A stretch of DNA of 64,000 nucleotides. It comes from Dokdonella sp. (GTDB lineage: Bacteria; Pseudomonadota; Gammaproteobacteria; Xanthomonadales; Rhodanobacteraceae). The stretch is taken from contig NZ_JAHCAP010000004.1 in NCBI RefSeq assembly GCF_019634815.1, positions 1-64,000 on the forward strand, written 5' to 3'. The notes below the pieces were generated by a model. The model did no database searches. It worked only from the letters and a program-made list of their open reading frames with translations, and was not told the origin of the DNA. Of this stretch, positions 26,563 to 35,896 are shown one piece after another. The first letter of the stretch is position 1. Each line of letters opens with the position of its first letter. The position numbers and the translations under genes were made by a program.

Positions 26563-27609
26563 TCAGCGCGGTAGCAGCGAGGCAGCGATCATCTTGCGCG
26601 TCTTGGCCGAACTGCGCTTGCGTGCAGTTGCCTTCTGCTCTTCTGCGGAGCGGCTCGATTGGCGCCGGGTCTCGAGCAGGCCGAGCGTGTCATATGCGTT
26701 GACCACGTCGAATACGTCGGCCATTTTCGCCTTGGCATGGGCGGCGATTTCGTGCAGCGGTGCTTCGCGCATGAGGGTAAGCGCGATGCGGTGTTGCTTG
26801 CGGTAATCGTTGTCCAGCGGCAGCCAGTGGCGCAGCTTGTAGGTTGCAGTCGGATCGAGATGTTTGGCGAGATAGCCATTGGAGCGCAGGAAGGCATTCA
26901 GCCAGCGCAACCGTGCCAGCGGGCGTCCTTCATGCTCGGTCTGCAGGCGCGCCAGCTGCGAGCCGCCGACACGCTGGTATTCGTGACCTTGCAGGGGATC
27001 GAGGAAATACGGCTCGAGCTCGCACATGCGTGCACTGGTGTGGAACAGCTCGGTGACCGGATCGACCAGCAGCGGCGGCAAGCCGGGGCGGCGGATCAGC
27101 AGCGCGCCGCGCTTGAGCAGGGCGTCGAGCGGTGTGCAGCGGCGCTCGTACTGGATGTCGAGGAAGTTCGCACGCGTGTCATCGCCGTCTGTTTCACGCT
27201 TGGACGAGTAGGCTTTCCTGCCGCCGGAATGCTTTCCGATCTGACGTTCGTGCACGCTGAAGTCAATCAGCCGGCGCGGCGTGGGCGGCGTGGTGGCGCC
27301 GACATGATTGAGGAGTCCGGTAATGGCCTTGGGCGACAGTGGACGCAACAGCACCAGCTCGGCATCAAGGACATCGGCGCCTGGATCGGCAAGGATCACC
27401 AGATGACGCCCTTCATCAAGTGCGCGGATGCGCGCGCAACGACCGCCGAAATCAGCGAGGTCGGCAATGACCAGATCGACTTCGTCGCCATCATTGGCGA
27501 AGGTCCAGTCATGATCGAGCTGGGAATGCAGCACGCGCAGGAATGCCGTCAGCTCGGCAGCGTCATTCGGCGAGGCGCCTGCGAGGACGAGATGTCGCGT
27601 CGGTTTCAT
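26563..27609 (-). CDS. uncharacterised protein with receiver-like N-terminus and C-terminal helical domain
   Basis: 348 residues, no confident family. Residues 1-115 alternate strands and helices like a degenerate receiver domain: HLVLAGASPND, DLVIADL, HLVILADPGAD and LLRPLSPKAITGLLNHVG, the last resembling the conserved Lys/Pro loop. The phospho-acceptor position reads DLVIADLADFGG, so it could be a pseudo-receiver. Residues about 265-310 (YRKQHRIALTLMREAP, then HEIAAHAKAKMADVFDVVNAY) look like a winged helix, and the C-terminus is very basic (KATARKRSSAKTRK). It lies downstream of the Ser/Thr kinase gene; a signalling role is inference. Confidence 0.6.
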   Translation of the reverse strand: MKPTRHLVLAGASPNDAAELTAFLRVLHSQLDHDWTFANDGDEVDLVIADLADFGGRCARIRALDEGRHLVILADPGADVLDAELVLLRPLSPKAITGLLNHVGATTPPTPRRLIDFSVHERQIGKHSGGRKAYSSKRETDGDDTRANFLDIQYERRCTPLDALLKRGALLIRRPGLPPLLVDPVTELFHTSARMCELEPYFLDPLQGHEYQRVGGSQLARLQTEHEGRPLARLRWLNAFLRSNGYLAKHLDPTATYKLRHWLPLDNDYRKQHRIALTLMREAPLHEIAAHAKAKMADVFDVVNAYDTLGLLETRRQSSRSAEEQKATARKRSSAKTRKMIAASLLPR

Positions 27610-27816
27610 GGCCGGCGGTCACTGCATTTCGGGTAGCGGTATCCGCCGCCATTATGCGCGAGATGGCGACCAGGGGAATGTGAACTTGCGCGACGCCCCG
27701 CGAGCGCCGGACGGACGGTCCATCCTGCAGAATGGGCGGCGGCAGGCGCCCGCGGGTGGATCGCGGAACGCGACGATGCCAGCGTCTCGCCCTGCGCCGG
27801 GTTGTGCGCCGCAGCA

Positions 27817-27832
27817 CTGCCGCTTGCGGCAG
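27817..27832 (-). terminator. hairpin after the Ser/Thr kinase gene
   Basis: CTGCCGC (27817-27823) and GCGGCAG (27826-27832) pair perfectly around a 2-nt loop, about 9 bp past the kinase stop. There is no U-tract on the minus-strand transcript. It is the only notable structure in the 232-bp gap before the next gene, whose own promoter may lie near 27650. Confidence 0.4.
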
Positions 27833-27841
27833 CGTGGTCTT

Positions 27842-30184
27842 TCAGGACGAAACGGCGCGGGTGCTGGCGGATCCGGTCGTGTTCGCCAGATCGCGGGCTT
27901 CGCGGCAAAGGTCGGCGTTGCCTTCGCTGCCACAGGCGGCCGCCTGTGCATCCCTGATGCGGGCTGCGGCGTCGGTGGCGTTGCGGTCACGGGCGATGCG
28001 CGCCGCAAGCACCACGGTGCGGGTGCGACGGTAGGCGGCGCTGCCATCGGCCGGCAGTGCGATCACGGCATCGGCGACGGCCTGCGCTTCGTCGAGGCGG
28101 CCGAGCGCGTGCAAGGTCTCGGCATGACGGAAACGCCAGTAGCGCGTCATGCTGTTGTCGATGCCGTACTGCGCAGCATGTGCGTCGATCAACTCGCGCA
28201 GCATGGGTTCGACCTGCGCATGCCGACCCAGGGCTTGCAGTGCACGCACGCGTGCGCCACGTGCAACCAGCACGAGGGCCGGTGGCGCATCGGCGCCCTG
28301 CAAGTGCGGATCGGCGAGTGCGCGCTGCGCGCCTTCGAGTGCAGCCTGGCCGTCACCCAGGGCGGCATTGAGATCAGACAGGCCGAGTTCGGCGAACAGA
28401 TACTCCAGCGGATGCTCGCCGCGCAGCGTGCTCCAGAGGGCGACCGCAGCCTGCTTGGCCGCGCGTGCGTCCTGCTTGCGGCCCATCGCGTAGAGCATGC
28501 TGCCCCTGAACTCGTGCATTTTTGCCAGTTGCGCGGCAAGCTCGGGATCCTCGTTCCCGGCCTTGCGCAGGCGTGCAATCAGCGTATCGATCTGCGCGAG
28601 GGAGGCTGCTTGTTCGCCATCGCCGAAGGCATAGTATGCGAGGCGGCCGCCGGCCGAGGCGGCGATCGCCAGCGAAGGGTGCCGAGCGCGTTCATTGAAC
28701 GTGAGCGCTTGCTTGAGCGTCGCGCGTGCGAGTTCGGCGTCGCCGAGCGAAACGTAGGTATTGCCGATCTGGTCGAGCAATTCGGCCGCCACTTCCGGCT
28801 CGCCTGAAAGTTCACGCGCAATGCGCTCGCGTGCGGCGGCCAGCAGTTCGCCTGCGGTCGTGTCCGCGCCCTTGGCACTGGCCGGATCGGCTTCGAGAAA
28901 GACCGAGCTGATGAACTTGCGTGTCGCCTCGGACTGCTTGAGTGCGACGCGCGCACGCTCCGCCTCGACGGTCTTCTCGATCGCCTGCCGGATCGCAATG
29001 CCGCTGGCGGCAAACAGTGCAAGCAGGCCCAGGATGCCAACCGCGACCGTGGCGCGGTTGCGATGCAGGAACTTGCCCGCGCGATAGCCGAAGCGATCGG
29101 GCCGCGCCTTGATCGGTGCGTCGTCGAGATGGCGCTGCACGTCGTCGCCGAGTTGCTGGGCATCGGCATAGCGACGCGTGGGGTCGTCGGCGAGCGCATG
29201 CGCGACGATGGCATCGAGGTCGCCGCGCAGCTGTGCGCGGTCGATCGCGCCGGAACCGGTCGCGCCGGCATCAAGCACGCTGCTCGGGCGCAGGGTGACA
29301 TTGCCCAGCGCATGCAGCTTGCGGTAGCGCTGGCCGGTGAGCAGTTCGAACAGGATCAAGCCGAGCGCGTAGACGTCAGCCGACGTACCCGCAGGCTCGC
29401 CACGCAATTGTTCGGGCGCGGCGAAGTCGCGGGTGAGAAAGTGTTGCATCGTCGCAGTGCGTTCGTCCGCATCCTGATCGACCAGTCGGGCAATGCCGAA
29501 ATCGAGCAGGCGCGGCTCACCGTCGGCCTGCACCAGCACGTTCGAAGGTTTGAGATCGCGGTGCACGATCAGCTGTCGGTGAGCGTGGGCGACCGCGCGG
29601 CAGAGTTTGACGAACAGCTGCAAGCGCTCGCGCAGGGTGGCCTGTTCGCGTTCGAGCCACTGGCCGAGGCCGATGCCGGCGACGTATTCCATCGCGAACC
29701 AGGGGCGACCACGTTGGTCGATGCCGCCGTCGATGAGCTGGGCGATGTTGGGATGCTGCAGGCGCGCGAGCAAGGCGCGCTCGCGGCGGAACTGACGCAG
29801 GATGTGCTCGCTGTCCATGCCAAGACGAATCAGCTTGATCGCCACCTGCTGCCGATACTGGCCATCATCGCGTTCGCCGAGCCAGACCGAGCCCATGCCG
29901 CCACGACCCAGCTCGCGCAGCAGTCGCCAGGCGCCGATGCGAAGCCCGCTGTGCGCTTGTTCGGCATCGTCGTGGCTGTCTTCGAGCAGCTTCGCGGCAT
30001 GCTGCTCGAGTGGACGATCGAGCGGCAAGCCCGGACTTGCGTCGAGCGCGAGCAAGGCGCGCAGCGCCGCGAGCAAGTCCGCATCGTCGGCGCATGCGTG
30101 CACCACGAAGGCATCGCGTTCGGCGGGTTCGAGATCGAGCGCCGCATGCAGCAGGCGGATCTTGCGTGGGTCCAAGCCGGTCAT
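27842..30184 (-). CDS. serine/threonine protein kinase with transmembrane helix and TPR-like repeats
   Basis: 780 residues. A short N-terminal helical segment (1-80) precedes a PknB-type kinase domain (about 85-350): glycine loop LGRGGMGSVWLG, catalytic lysine in VAIKLIR, HRDLKPSNVLV, DFGIA and APEQLRG, all consistent with an active enzyme. One membrane helix (ATVAVGILGLLALFAASGIAI) follows near residue 380, then about 380 residues of TPR-like helices (ELARATLKQALTFNERA). Its ATG overlaps the stop of the ECF sigma gene (ATGA). Kinase-ECF pairing of this type is a recurring arrangement; the kinase may sense an external cue and act on the sigma factor, which is inference. Confidence 0.92.
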   Translation of the reverse strand: MTGLDPRKIRLLHAALDLEPAERDAFVVHACADDADLLAALRALLALDASPGLPLDRPLEQHAAKLLEDSHDDAEQAHSGLRIGAWRLLRELGRGGMGSVWLGERDDGQYRQQVAIKLIRLGMDSEHILRQFRRERALLARLQHPNIAQLIDGGIDQRGRPWFAMEYVAGIGLGQWLEREQATLRERLQLFVKLCRAVAHAHRQLIVHRDLKPSNVLVQADGEPRLLDFGIARLVDQDADERTATMQHFLTRDFAAPEQLRGEPAGTSADVYALGLILFELLTGQRYRKLHALGNVTLRPSSVLDAGATGSGAIDRAQLRGDLDAIVAHALADDPTRRYADAQQLGDDVQRHLDDAPIKARPDRFGYRAGKFLHRNRATVAVGILGLLALFAASGIAIRQAIEKTVEAERARVALKQSEATRKFISSVFLEADPASAKGADTTAGELLAAARERIARELSGEPEVAAELLDQIGNTYVSLGDAELARATLKQALTFNERARHPSLAIAASAGGRLAYYAFGDGEQAASLAQIDTLIARLRKAGNEDPELAAQLAKMHEFRGSMLYAMGRKQDARAAKQAAVALWSTLRGEHPLEYLFAELGLSDLNAALGDGQAALEGAQRALADPHLQGADAPPALVLVARGARVRALQALGRHAQVEPMLRELIDAHAAQYGIDNSMTRYWRFRHAETLHALGRLDEAQAVADAVIALPADGSAAYRRTRTVVLAARIARDRNATDAAARIRDAQAAACGSEGNADLCREARDLANTTGSASTRAVSS

Positions 30185-30750
30185 GGCTGGGCCGCGGCGA
30201 TATCGCCCAGCGACTGCAGAAGCAGGGCGCGCGCCGTGCGCCAGTCGCGCGCGACCGTGCGCTCGGACAACTCCATCATCTGCGCGATCGCGACAAATTC
30301 GAGGCCGGCGTAAAAATGCAGTTCGACCACTTGCGCCATGCGTGGCTCGGCCACGGCAAGCTGTTCGAGCGCCTGATCGAGGGCAAACAGGTCCAGATCC
30401 TGCGCCTGCATGGCCAGATCGGGATCGAGGGTCAGGCTTTCCATGCCATTGCCGCGTTTGTCGGCATTGCGGCGGCGACTGGCGTCGATGAGGATGCGAC
30501 GCATCGCGCGGGCCGCGATTCGGAAGAAGTGCGCTTGGTCGTTGAGGGCCAAATGCGCGCCGGCGAGGCTGAGATAGGCCTCGTGGACCAGCGCCGTCGT
30601 CGACAGCGTGGCCGCATGATCTTGATTGAGCGCGCGCGCGCGACGACGCAGATCGGCGTAGACCAGGCCAAACAGTGTGTCGTAGGCCTCCTGATCGCCC
30701 CGTGCGCAGCCTTCCAGCAACGCCGAGGCGTGGTGATTCGGGTCGTGCAT
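30181..30750 (-). CDS. ECF-subfamily RNA polymerase sigma factor (kinase-linked type)
   Basis: 189 residues from ATG 30750. Region 2 (EAYDTLFGLVYADLRRRARA, TTALVHEAYLSLAG, HFFRIAARAMRRILID) and region 4 (MAQVVELHFYAGLEFVAIAQMMELSERTV) match the group of ECF sigma factors modelled as TIGR02999, which are typically encoded next to Ser/Thr kinases and lack a classical anti-sigma factor. No anti-sigma gene is adjacent here, and the next gene is a transmembrane kinase with a 4-bp overlap. The longer frame to 30816 adds only a non-conserved tail. Confidence 0.9.
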   Translation of the reverse strand: MHDPNHHASALLEGCARGDQEAYDTLFGLVYADLRRRARALNQDHAATLSTTALVHEAYLSLAGAHLALNDQAHFFRIAARAMRRILIDASRRRNADKRGNGMESLTLDPDLAMQAQDLDLFALDQALEQLAVAEPRMAQVVELHFYAGLEFVAIAQMMELSERTVARDWRTARALLLQSLGDIAAAQP

Positions 30751-30850
30751 GTCGCGGCAGCGGGGCGCCTGGAGCGTGCGACCGGCTCGATTTCCTTTGT
30801 CCAATGGGATTGGCAAGCCTAGGCCAGAGCCTTCGCCCGAGGCAAATGGC

Positions 30851-31870
30851 CTACAGCCATTTCGAGCGCTTGAGCACGAAAAACAGGATCGTGCAGATGC
30901 ACAGCGTGACCACGATCAAGGTCGGGTAGGCCCATTTGCCGCCCAGCTCGGGCATGTCGTGGAAGTTCATGCCGTACCAGCTCGCAATCAGGGTCGGCGC
31001 GGCGAGCAGGGCTGCCCAGCCGGCGAGACGCTTGACCACTTCGTTCTGCGCCACGCCGACGAGTGCAAGATTCACGCTGATCGCCGCGGTGAGCATCTCG
31101 CGCATGGTGTCGGTGGCATCGTTGATGCGCGCGGCGTGGTCGTAGACATCGCGGAAGTAAGGCCGCACCTCATCGCGGATCAGGTTCGGATATTGGCGCA
31201 CGAGTTGGTTGAGGATGTCCTGGATCGGTGCCACCGCCAGGCGCAGGGTGACCAGTTCCTTCTTGAGATCGTAGAGGCGTCGGATCGTCTCGCGCTTGAA
31301 GGTATCCTCGAAGACTTCGCTTTCCAGCTCCTGCAATTCCTCGCGGAACTCGCCGACGATGGGAAGGAAGTTGTCGACGATGAAGTCGAGCACCGCATGC
31401 AGGGCATAGCTCGGCCCGAGTGCGACCAGGTCCGGATCCTGTTCGCAGGCACGGCGCACGCCGGCGTAGGAGAGCGAGGCGCCGTGGCGCACCGTGACCA
31501 GGTAGCGCTTGCCCACGAACATGTGGGTCTCGCCGAATTCGATCGTGCCGTTCACCGTCTGCGCGGTGTGCATGACGATGAACAGGGAGTCGCCATACAC
31601 CTCGATCTTGGGGCGCTGGTGGGCGTTGTGGGCGTCTTCGATCGCCAGTTCGTGCAGGCCGAATTCGAGCTGCAGTTGTTCCAGCAATTCCTCCGAGGGT
31701 TCGTGCAGTCCGACCCAGACCCAATGGCCGGGATCGAGGATCACGTCGCTGATTTCCTCGACCGTGATGTGGCGCATCCGCTGCCCGTCTGCCGAGTAGA
31801 CGACGCTGTTGACCAACATCGGATCGGGGTTCGCCGCGGGCATCTGGGGTGGGCTGTGGCTGTCGTTCAT
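30851..31870 (-). CDS. corA: magnesium/cobalt transporter CorA
   Basis: 339 residues from ATG 31870. A large acidic cytoplasmic funnel domain (about 1-280) leads to two C-terminal membrane helices joined by the signature YGMNF loop (SWYGMNFHDMPELGG) and a final KRSKWL basic end. CorA forms homopentameric channels for Mg2+. The length and the GMN motif are complete. A stable hairpin lies 11 bp before the start. It sits upstream of the ECF sigma factor, separated by about 100 bp. Confidence 0.95.
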   Translation of the reverse strand: MNDSHSPPQMPAANPDPMLVNSVVYSADGQRMRHITVEEISDVILDPGHWVWVGLHEPSEELLEQLQLEFGLHELAIEDAHNAHQRPKIEVYGDSLFIVMHTAQTVNGTIEFGETHMFVGKRYLVTVRHGASLSYAGVRRACEQDPDLVALGPSYALHAVLDFIVDNFLPIVGEFREELQELESEVFEDTFKRETIRRLYDLKKELVTLRLAVAPIQDILNQLVRQYPNLIRDEVRPYFRDVYDHAARINDATDTMREMLTAAISVNLALVGVAQNEVVKRLAGWAALLAAPTLIASWYGMNFHDMPELGGKWAYPTLIVVTLCICTILFFVLKRSKWL

Positions 31871-31880
31871 GCGCCGATCA

Positions 31881-31905
31881 TGCCGCGGCGGAAGGGACCG
31901 CGGCA
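31881..31905 (-). promoter_or_regulatory. stem-loop in the corA leader
   Basis: TGCCGCGG (31881-31888) and CCGCGGCA (31898-31905) form a perfect 8-bp stem with a 9-nt loop ending 10-11 bp before the corA ATG, over or next to the ribosome-binding region. The rest of the 209-bp gap shows nothing else recognisable. A control function is inference. Confidence 0.4.
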
Positions 31906-32079
31906 ATGGTCGATGCCGAGGAATGGGCAGCTTTCCGTGGCCACAGTCGCAGACCCGAGCGGTCAACTTCGAGTTCGGCGTTTGGATGCATTGAATGAGT
32001 GAACGCCCGTTGTTGCCGAAACGCGCAAGCGGGAGACCGATCACGCCCGCGCGGGTGTCTGTGCCGGAAGGGCGAGTGG

Positions 32080-33348
32080 CTATGCGGTGGAGACGACCTG
32101 CCGTTGCCCAATCCGCAGGGCCAGCACCAGATGCAGGGGCAGCACCAGCAGGATCCATTGCAGATTGGACTGCGCGACGTCGGGCAGGATCTTGCTTGCG
32201 AGCATGCAGGCGCCAGCGGCCACGATCAGCCAGGCCAGGCCGTACTGCCATCGCGACGCTGGCCGACGGCGCAGGAAGACCGCACTCAGCAACAGGCATG
32301 CGGGATTGAACAGCAGCAGGTTCTCGTTGCGCCATGCCGCGCGATGATCGGTGCCCAGCCACAGGAACAACAGCAGGCAGCCGGTGATGGCGCACAGCAG
32401 CTCAAACAGCGCGGCAATCGCTGCAAACACGCGGCGCGCACGCGGACCACGGGAATCGAGCCAGGCCATCGCCAAAGCCGCCGCGAGACCGGTGAACAGG
32501 AACGGCAAACGCAGGTCGGGCGGCAGCGCCGGCGGTGGTGCAATGCGGCTTGCCGCCAGCTCTCGCGTGCTGCTCACCAGCGGGCGGCCATCAGCGCGAT
32601 GCACCCGCGCAACCACGTGTTGCAGGGTCATCGGCACGAAACTTTCGTCCCAGAAATCGATGCGCTGGTCGGTGTAAGGCCCAAGGCCGAGGTCGATCAG
32701 CAGCATCAGGGTCGGATCAGGTGCCATCAGGCGCAGCGCGTCGAGGCGATAGGTGTAGCCGCGCGAGCGGCCGACGCTCTGCGCGTGGATGAGGCCCCCC
32801 AGTGCCTGGTCGAGCGCATCGCGCACGCGCGTGGAGCAATTGGCCTTGAAGTAGTCGTAGCGGTACCAGGCGTTTTCGGGGCGCGCATTCCAGATCAGAT
32901 AGTCATTCAAGGCGCGCGCTTCGTCGGGTGTCAGGTCGAGCGCCTGCTCGGTGACCGAGCGGCCTTCGGCGCGGTACATCGCCAGATCATCGTCGAGCAG
33001 ACTGGCGGCGATCCGATACAGCATGTGGCCGCGCACGAAGTTGAGCAGGAAGTTCTCCTGTTCGAAGTCGAACATGCCGTAGTTGTAGGCGACGGCATGA
33101 TCGCTGTTGCCATCGCGCACGACGATCGCATTGTGACCGAAGCGCTCGAAATAGATTTCTCCCGGACCCACCGTGAGCAGGCTGATGGCGGGCGCCGCGG
33201 CGTCGGTTTCCGGCGGGAGGGCTTGCGCGCGGGCGGTAGCGCCGGGCAGCGCAAGACTCAACAGCAGTGCGATCAGGCAGTACCAGAGCGACGCGCGCGC
33301 GGCAGCGCGTCGCGCAGGCCTGGCCGCGAGACCCCGCTCAGGCTTCAT
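32080..33348 (-). CDS. DUF4105 domain-containing membrane protein
   Basis: 422 residues from ATG 33348. An N-terminal signal segment (LWYCLIALLLSLALPG) is followed by the periplasmic DUF4105 domain (about 50-290): LTVGPGEIYFERFGHNAIVV, YGMFDFEQENFLLNFVRG and YDYFKANCSTRVRDALD, with the His and Cys that in these proteins recall NlpC/P60-like catalytic residues. The C-terminal third has four to five membrane helices. The function is unknown; DUF4105 is also found as the N-terminal domain of lacto-N-biosidase-like (Lnb) proteins. It overlaps the end of corC by 11 bp and occupies the place where lnt follows ybeX in E. coli. Confidence 0.85.
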   Translation of the reverse strand: MKPERGLAARPARRAAARASLWYCLIALLLSLALPGATARAQALPPETDAAAPAISLLTVGPGEIYFERFGHNAIVVRDGNSDHAVAYNYGMFDFEQENFLLNFVRGHMLYRIAASLLDDDLAMYRAEGRSVTEQALDLTPDEARALNDYLIWNARPENAWYRYDYFKANCSTRVRDALDQALGGLIHAQSVGRSRGYTYRLDALRLMAPDPTLMLLIDLGLGPYTDQRIDFWDESFVPMTLQHVVARVHRADGRPLVSSTRELAASRIAPPPALPPDLRLPFLFTGLAAALAMAWLDSRGPRARRVFAAIAALFELLCAITGCLLLFLWLGTDHRAAWRNENLLLFNPACLLLSAVFLRRRPASRWQYGLAWLIVAAGACMLASKILPDVAQSNLQWILLVLPLHLVLALRIGQRQVVSTA

Positions 33349-34180
33349 GCACGCGCACGGCGAACTGCTGTACGCGACGCGCATCGGCCTTGGCAACATG
33401 GAACAGGAATCCGCCCAGGGCGAGGTCTTCGCCGACTTCGGGCAGGTGACCGATCTGCGCCGTGACCACGCCGCCGACGGTGTCGAACTCCTCGTCGCTG
33501 AACTGGCTGCCAAAGCGTTCATTGAATTCGCCGATCGGCGTCAGCGCGCTGACGAGGAAGTCGCCATTTGGGCCGACCTGGATCAGGGTGCCTTCGTCGT
33601 CATCGTCATCGTGTTCATCGTCGATGTCGCCGACGATCTGCTCAAGCACGTCCTCGATCGTGACCAGGCCGGCGACGCCGCCGTATTCATCGACCACGAT
33701 CGCCATGTGGTTGCGCGAGAGCCGGAATTCCTTGAGCAGGATGTTGAGCCGCTTGGACTCGGGGATCATCGTCACCGGGCGCAGCAGCTCGCGCAAGGTG
33801 GCATGGGCGCCTTCACTGAAGCAGCGCAGCAGGTCCTTGGCGAGGAGAATGCCGAGGATTTCGTCCTTGTCCTCGCCGTGCACGGGAAAGCGCGAGTGCC
33901 CTGATTCGATGACCTTGCCGAGCACCTGCTGCAGCGGCGCGTCGGCCGCGAGGGCGACCATTTGCGCCCGCGGCACCATGACGTCGGCCACGCTGAGGTC
34001 CGCGACTTCGATCGCGCCCTCGACCATCGACAAGGTGTCATTGGAAAGCAGGCCATTGGCCTGCGCGTGGCGCAGTTCCTCGATGAGTTCCTCGCGGCTT
34101 TGCGGTTCGCCGGAAAGGGCCTGGACAATGCGTTCGAACCACGATCGTGGCGCGGGGCTACTGGGAGGATCCTCGCTCAT
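33338..34180 (-). CDS. corC: CorC/YbeX family transporter-associated protein (CBS pair and CorC_HlyC domains)
   Basis: 280 residues from ATG 34180 (ATG 34195 is possible). It has two CBS domains (about 60-185: VADVMVPRAQMVALAADAPL and MIPESKRLNILLKEFR) and a C-terminal CorC_HlyC transporter-associated domain (DEEFDTVGGVVTAQIGHLPEVGEDL), with an acidic stretch (DEHDDDDDEG) between them. CorC/YbeX is cytosolic; it is linked to Mg/Co efflux and, more recently, ribosome function. It lies downstream of ybeY as in the conserved ybeZ-ybeY-ybeX order. Confidence 0.93.
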   Translation of the reverse strand: MSEDPPSSPAPRSWFERIVQALSGEPQSREELIEELRHAQANGLLSNDTLSMVEGAIEVADLSVADVMVPRAQMVALAADAPLQQVLGKVIESGHSRFPVHGEDKDEILGILLAKDLLRCFSEGAHATLRELLRPVTMIPESKRLNILLKEFRLSRNHMAIVVDEYGGVAGLVTIEDVLEQIVGDIDDEHDDDDDEGTLIQVGPNGDFLVSALTPIGEFNERFGSQFSDEEFDTVGGVVTAQIGHLPEVGEDLALGGFLFHVAKADARRVQQFAVRVHEA

Positions 34181-34268
34181 CGGTCCAGCGGACATGCCCG
34201 TTGCGGGCGGAAGGGCAGTGTAGCAAAAACTCTCCGCCACGCCGGACACCGGCCAAATCGCCGAAAAA

Positions 34269-34754
34269 TCAATGGTCGGCGTAGGGATCGGCAATGCCCA
34301 ACTGCGCAAGAATGCGTGTTTCGAGCCTTTCCATGCGCTGCGCCTGCGCGTCGTGCTGGTGATCGTGGCCGAGCAGATGCAGCACGCCATGGATGGTCAA
34401 ATGCGCGTAATGGTCGCGTGGCGCCTTGCCCTGTTCGCGCGCTTCGCGCGCCACCACCGGCGCACAGATCACCAGATCGCCCAGTAGCGTGGAGCGCTCG
34501 CCGGGCAGGCATTGGTAGGGGAAACTCAGCACATTGGTTGCATAGTCGCGGCCGCGGAAGTCGCGGTTGTAGCGACGGCCGGCGCGCGCATCGACGATGA
34601 GGATGTTGACCGCCGCCGCACGTCGCCGCAGTGCCGGGATCGCGCCGATCCAACGGCGAAACGAGGGTGCCAGCGGCACGCCGCGGCGCCCGGCTTCGTT
34701 GCGTAGCCACAACGCAAGCGTTTCGCGAGTGGCTGGCGCGGGCGCTTGCGTCAC
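34269..34754 (-). CDS. ybeY: endoribonuclease YbeY (rRNA maturation factor)
   Basis: 161 residues, standard length. The metal-binding motif [11 protein letters not shown] is intact (three histidines), as is the upstream NVLSFPY strand. YbeY is a zinc-dependent endoribonuclease needed for 16S rRNA 3'-end maturation and ribosome quality control. It starts with GTG and overlaps the phoH-like stop by 4 bp (GTGA), indicating coupled translation with its usual partner. Confidence 0.95.
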   Translation of the reverse strand: MTQAPAPATRETLALWLRNEAGRRGVPLAPSFRRWIGAIPALRRRAAAVNILIVDARAGRRYNRDFRGRDYATNVLSFPYQCLPGERSTLLGDLVICAPVVAREAREQGKAPRDHYAHLTIHGVLHLLGHDHQHDAQAQRMERLETRILAQLGIADPYADH

Positions 34755-35731
34755 GATGTCGTTCCTTGCTTCGCCGCGTCGCGGCCTTCGTAGGCGCGCA
34801 CGATGCGTTGCACCAGCGGATGGCGCACCACGTCGCGGGCTTCGAAGAAGGTGAAACTCACGCCATCGACGCCACGCAGCACCTCGAGCGCATCGCGCAG
34901 GCCCGAAGTCACGTGTTTGGGCAGGTCGGTCTGGGTGAGGTCGCCGGTCACCACCGCCACCGAACCGAAGCCGATGCGGGTGAGGAACATCTTCATCTGC
35001 TCGATCGTGGTGTTCTGCGCCTCGTCGAGGATCACGAAGGCATCGTTGAGCGTGCGCCCGCGCATGTAGGCCAGCGGCGCGATCTCGATCACGTTGCGTT
35101 CGATCAGCTTGCCGACCTTCTCGATGCCGAGCATTTCATACAGCGCGTCGTAGAGCGGGCGCAGATAGGGATCGACCTTCTGGGTGAGATCGCCGGGCAG
35201 GAAGCCGAGCTTTTCGCCCGCCTCGACCGCGGGCCGCACCAGGATCAGGCGCTGCACGCGTGACTCGTTGAGCGCATCGACCGCCATCGCCACGGCCAGC
35301 CAGGTCTTGCCGGTGCCGGCCGGACCGACGCCGAAATTGATGTCGTGGGTGGCGATCGCGTGCAGATAGCGCTGCTGGTTGGCGCCGCGGCCGCGGACCG
35401 TGCCGCGCTTGGTCTTGATCGTGACTTCCTGCGCCTCCGCGGCGCGCTCCTCAAGCACATCGGCACCGCTTTCGGCCAAGGCGAGATTGACCTGAGTCGC
35501 GCCCAGCGTTTCGCTGGCAGTGCTCGCGTACAGCTCGCGCAGCACGCGTTCACCCACACGCACGGCTTCGTCCTTTCCGCTCAGGCGAAACACGTTGCCG
35601 CGATGGGCGATCTCCACGCCCAGTCGCAATTCGATCTGGCGCAGATGCTCGTCGAGCGGCCCGGCGAGGTTGGCGAGGCGCGCGCCATCGGCGGGTTCGA
35701 GGCTGAAGTCGTGGTGGCTGGTGTCACTCAT
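34751..35731 (-). CDS. PhoH-like ATPase (YbeZ)
   Basis: 326 residues. A PhoH domain with Walker A GPAGTGKT (about residue 137), Walker [28 protein letters not shown] and the C-terminal GDLTQTDLP motif. The N-terminal 100 residues carry the KH-like region of YbeZ ([23 protein letters not shown]). YbeZ is a putative RNA helicase/NTPase that works with YbeY in rRNA maturation. In E. coli miaB is directly upstream; here miaB lies 6 kb away because an exporter cassette sits between them. Confidence 0.94.
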   Translation of the reverse strand: MSDTSHHDFSLEPADGARLANLAGPLDEHLRQIELRLGVEIAHRGNVFRLSGKDEAVRVGERVLRELYASTASETLGATQVNLALAESGADVLEERAAEAQEVTIKTKRGTVRGRGANQQRYLHAIATHDINFGVGPAGTGKTWLAVAMAVDALNESRVQRLILVRPAVEAGEKLGFLPGDLTQKVDPYLRPLYDALYEMLGIEKVGKLIERNVIEIAPLAYMRGRTLNDAFVILDEAQNTTIEQMKMFLTRIGFGSVAVVTGDLTQTDLPKHVTSGLRDALEVLRGVDGVSFTFFEARDVVRHPLVQRIVRAYEGRDAAKQGTTS

Positions 35732-35896
35732 GGGGCAGCGAGCCTAGCAGCTTGTCGATGATTGCACCGCGGGTGCGCGGCATGCGCTCTCGCGCCAAGG
35801 TGGAATGGTCCGCCGAGGTGCACGCCGGCCGGATGCATTCTTGGAGTCTTCCGTCCCGCGTTGCAGGCATGGCGTGTCTGCCCGTTGGCGACTTGC

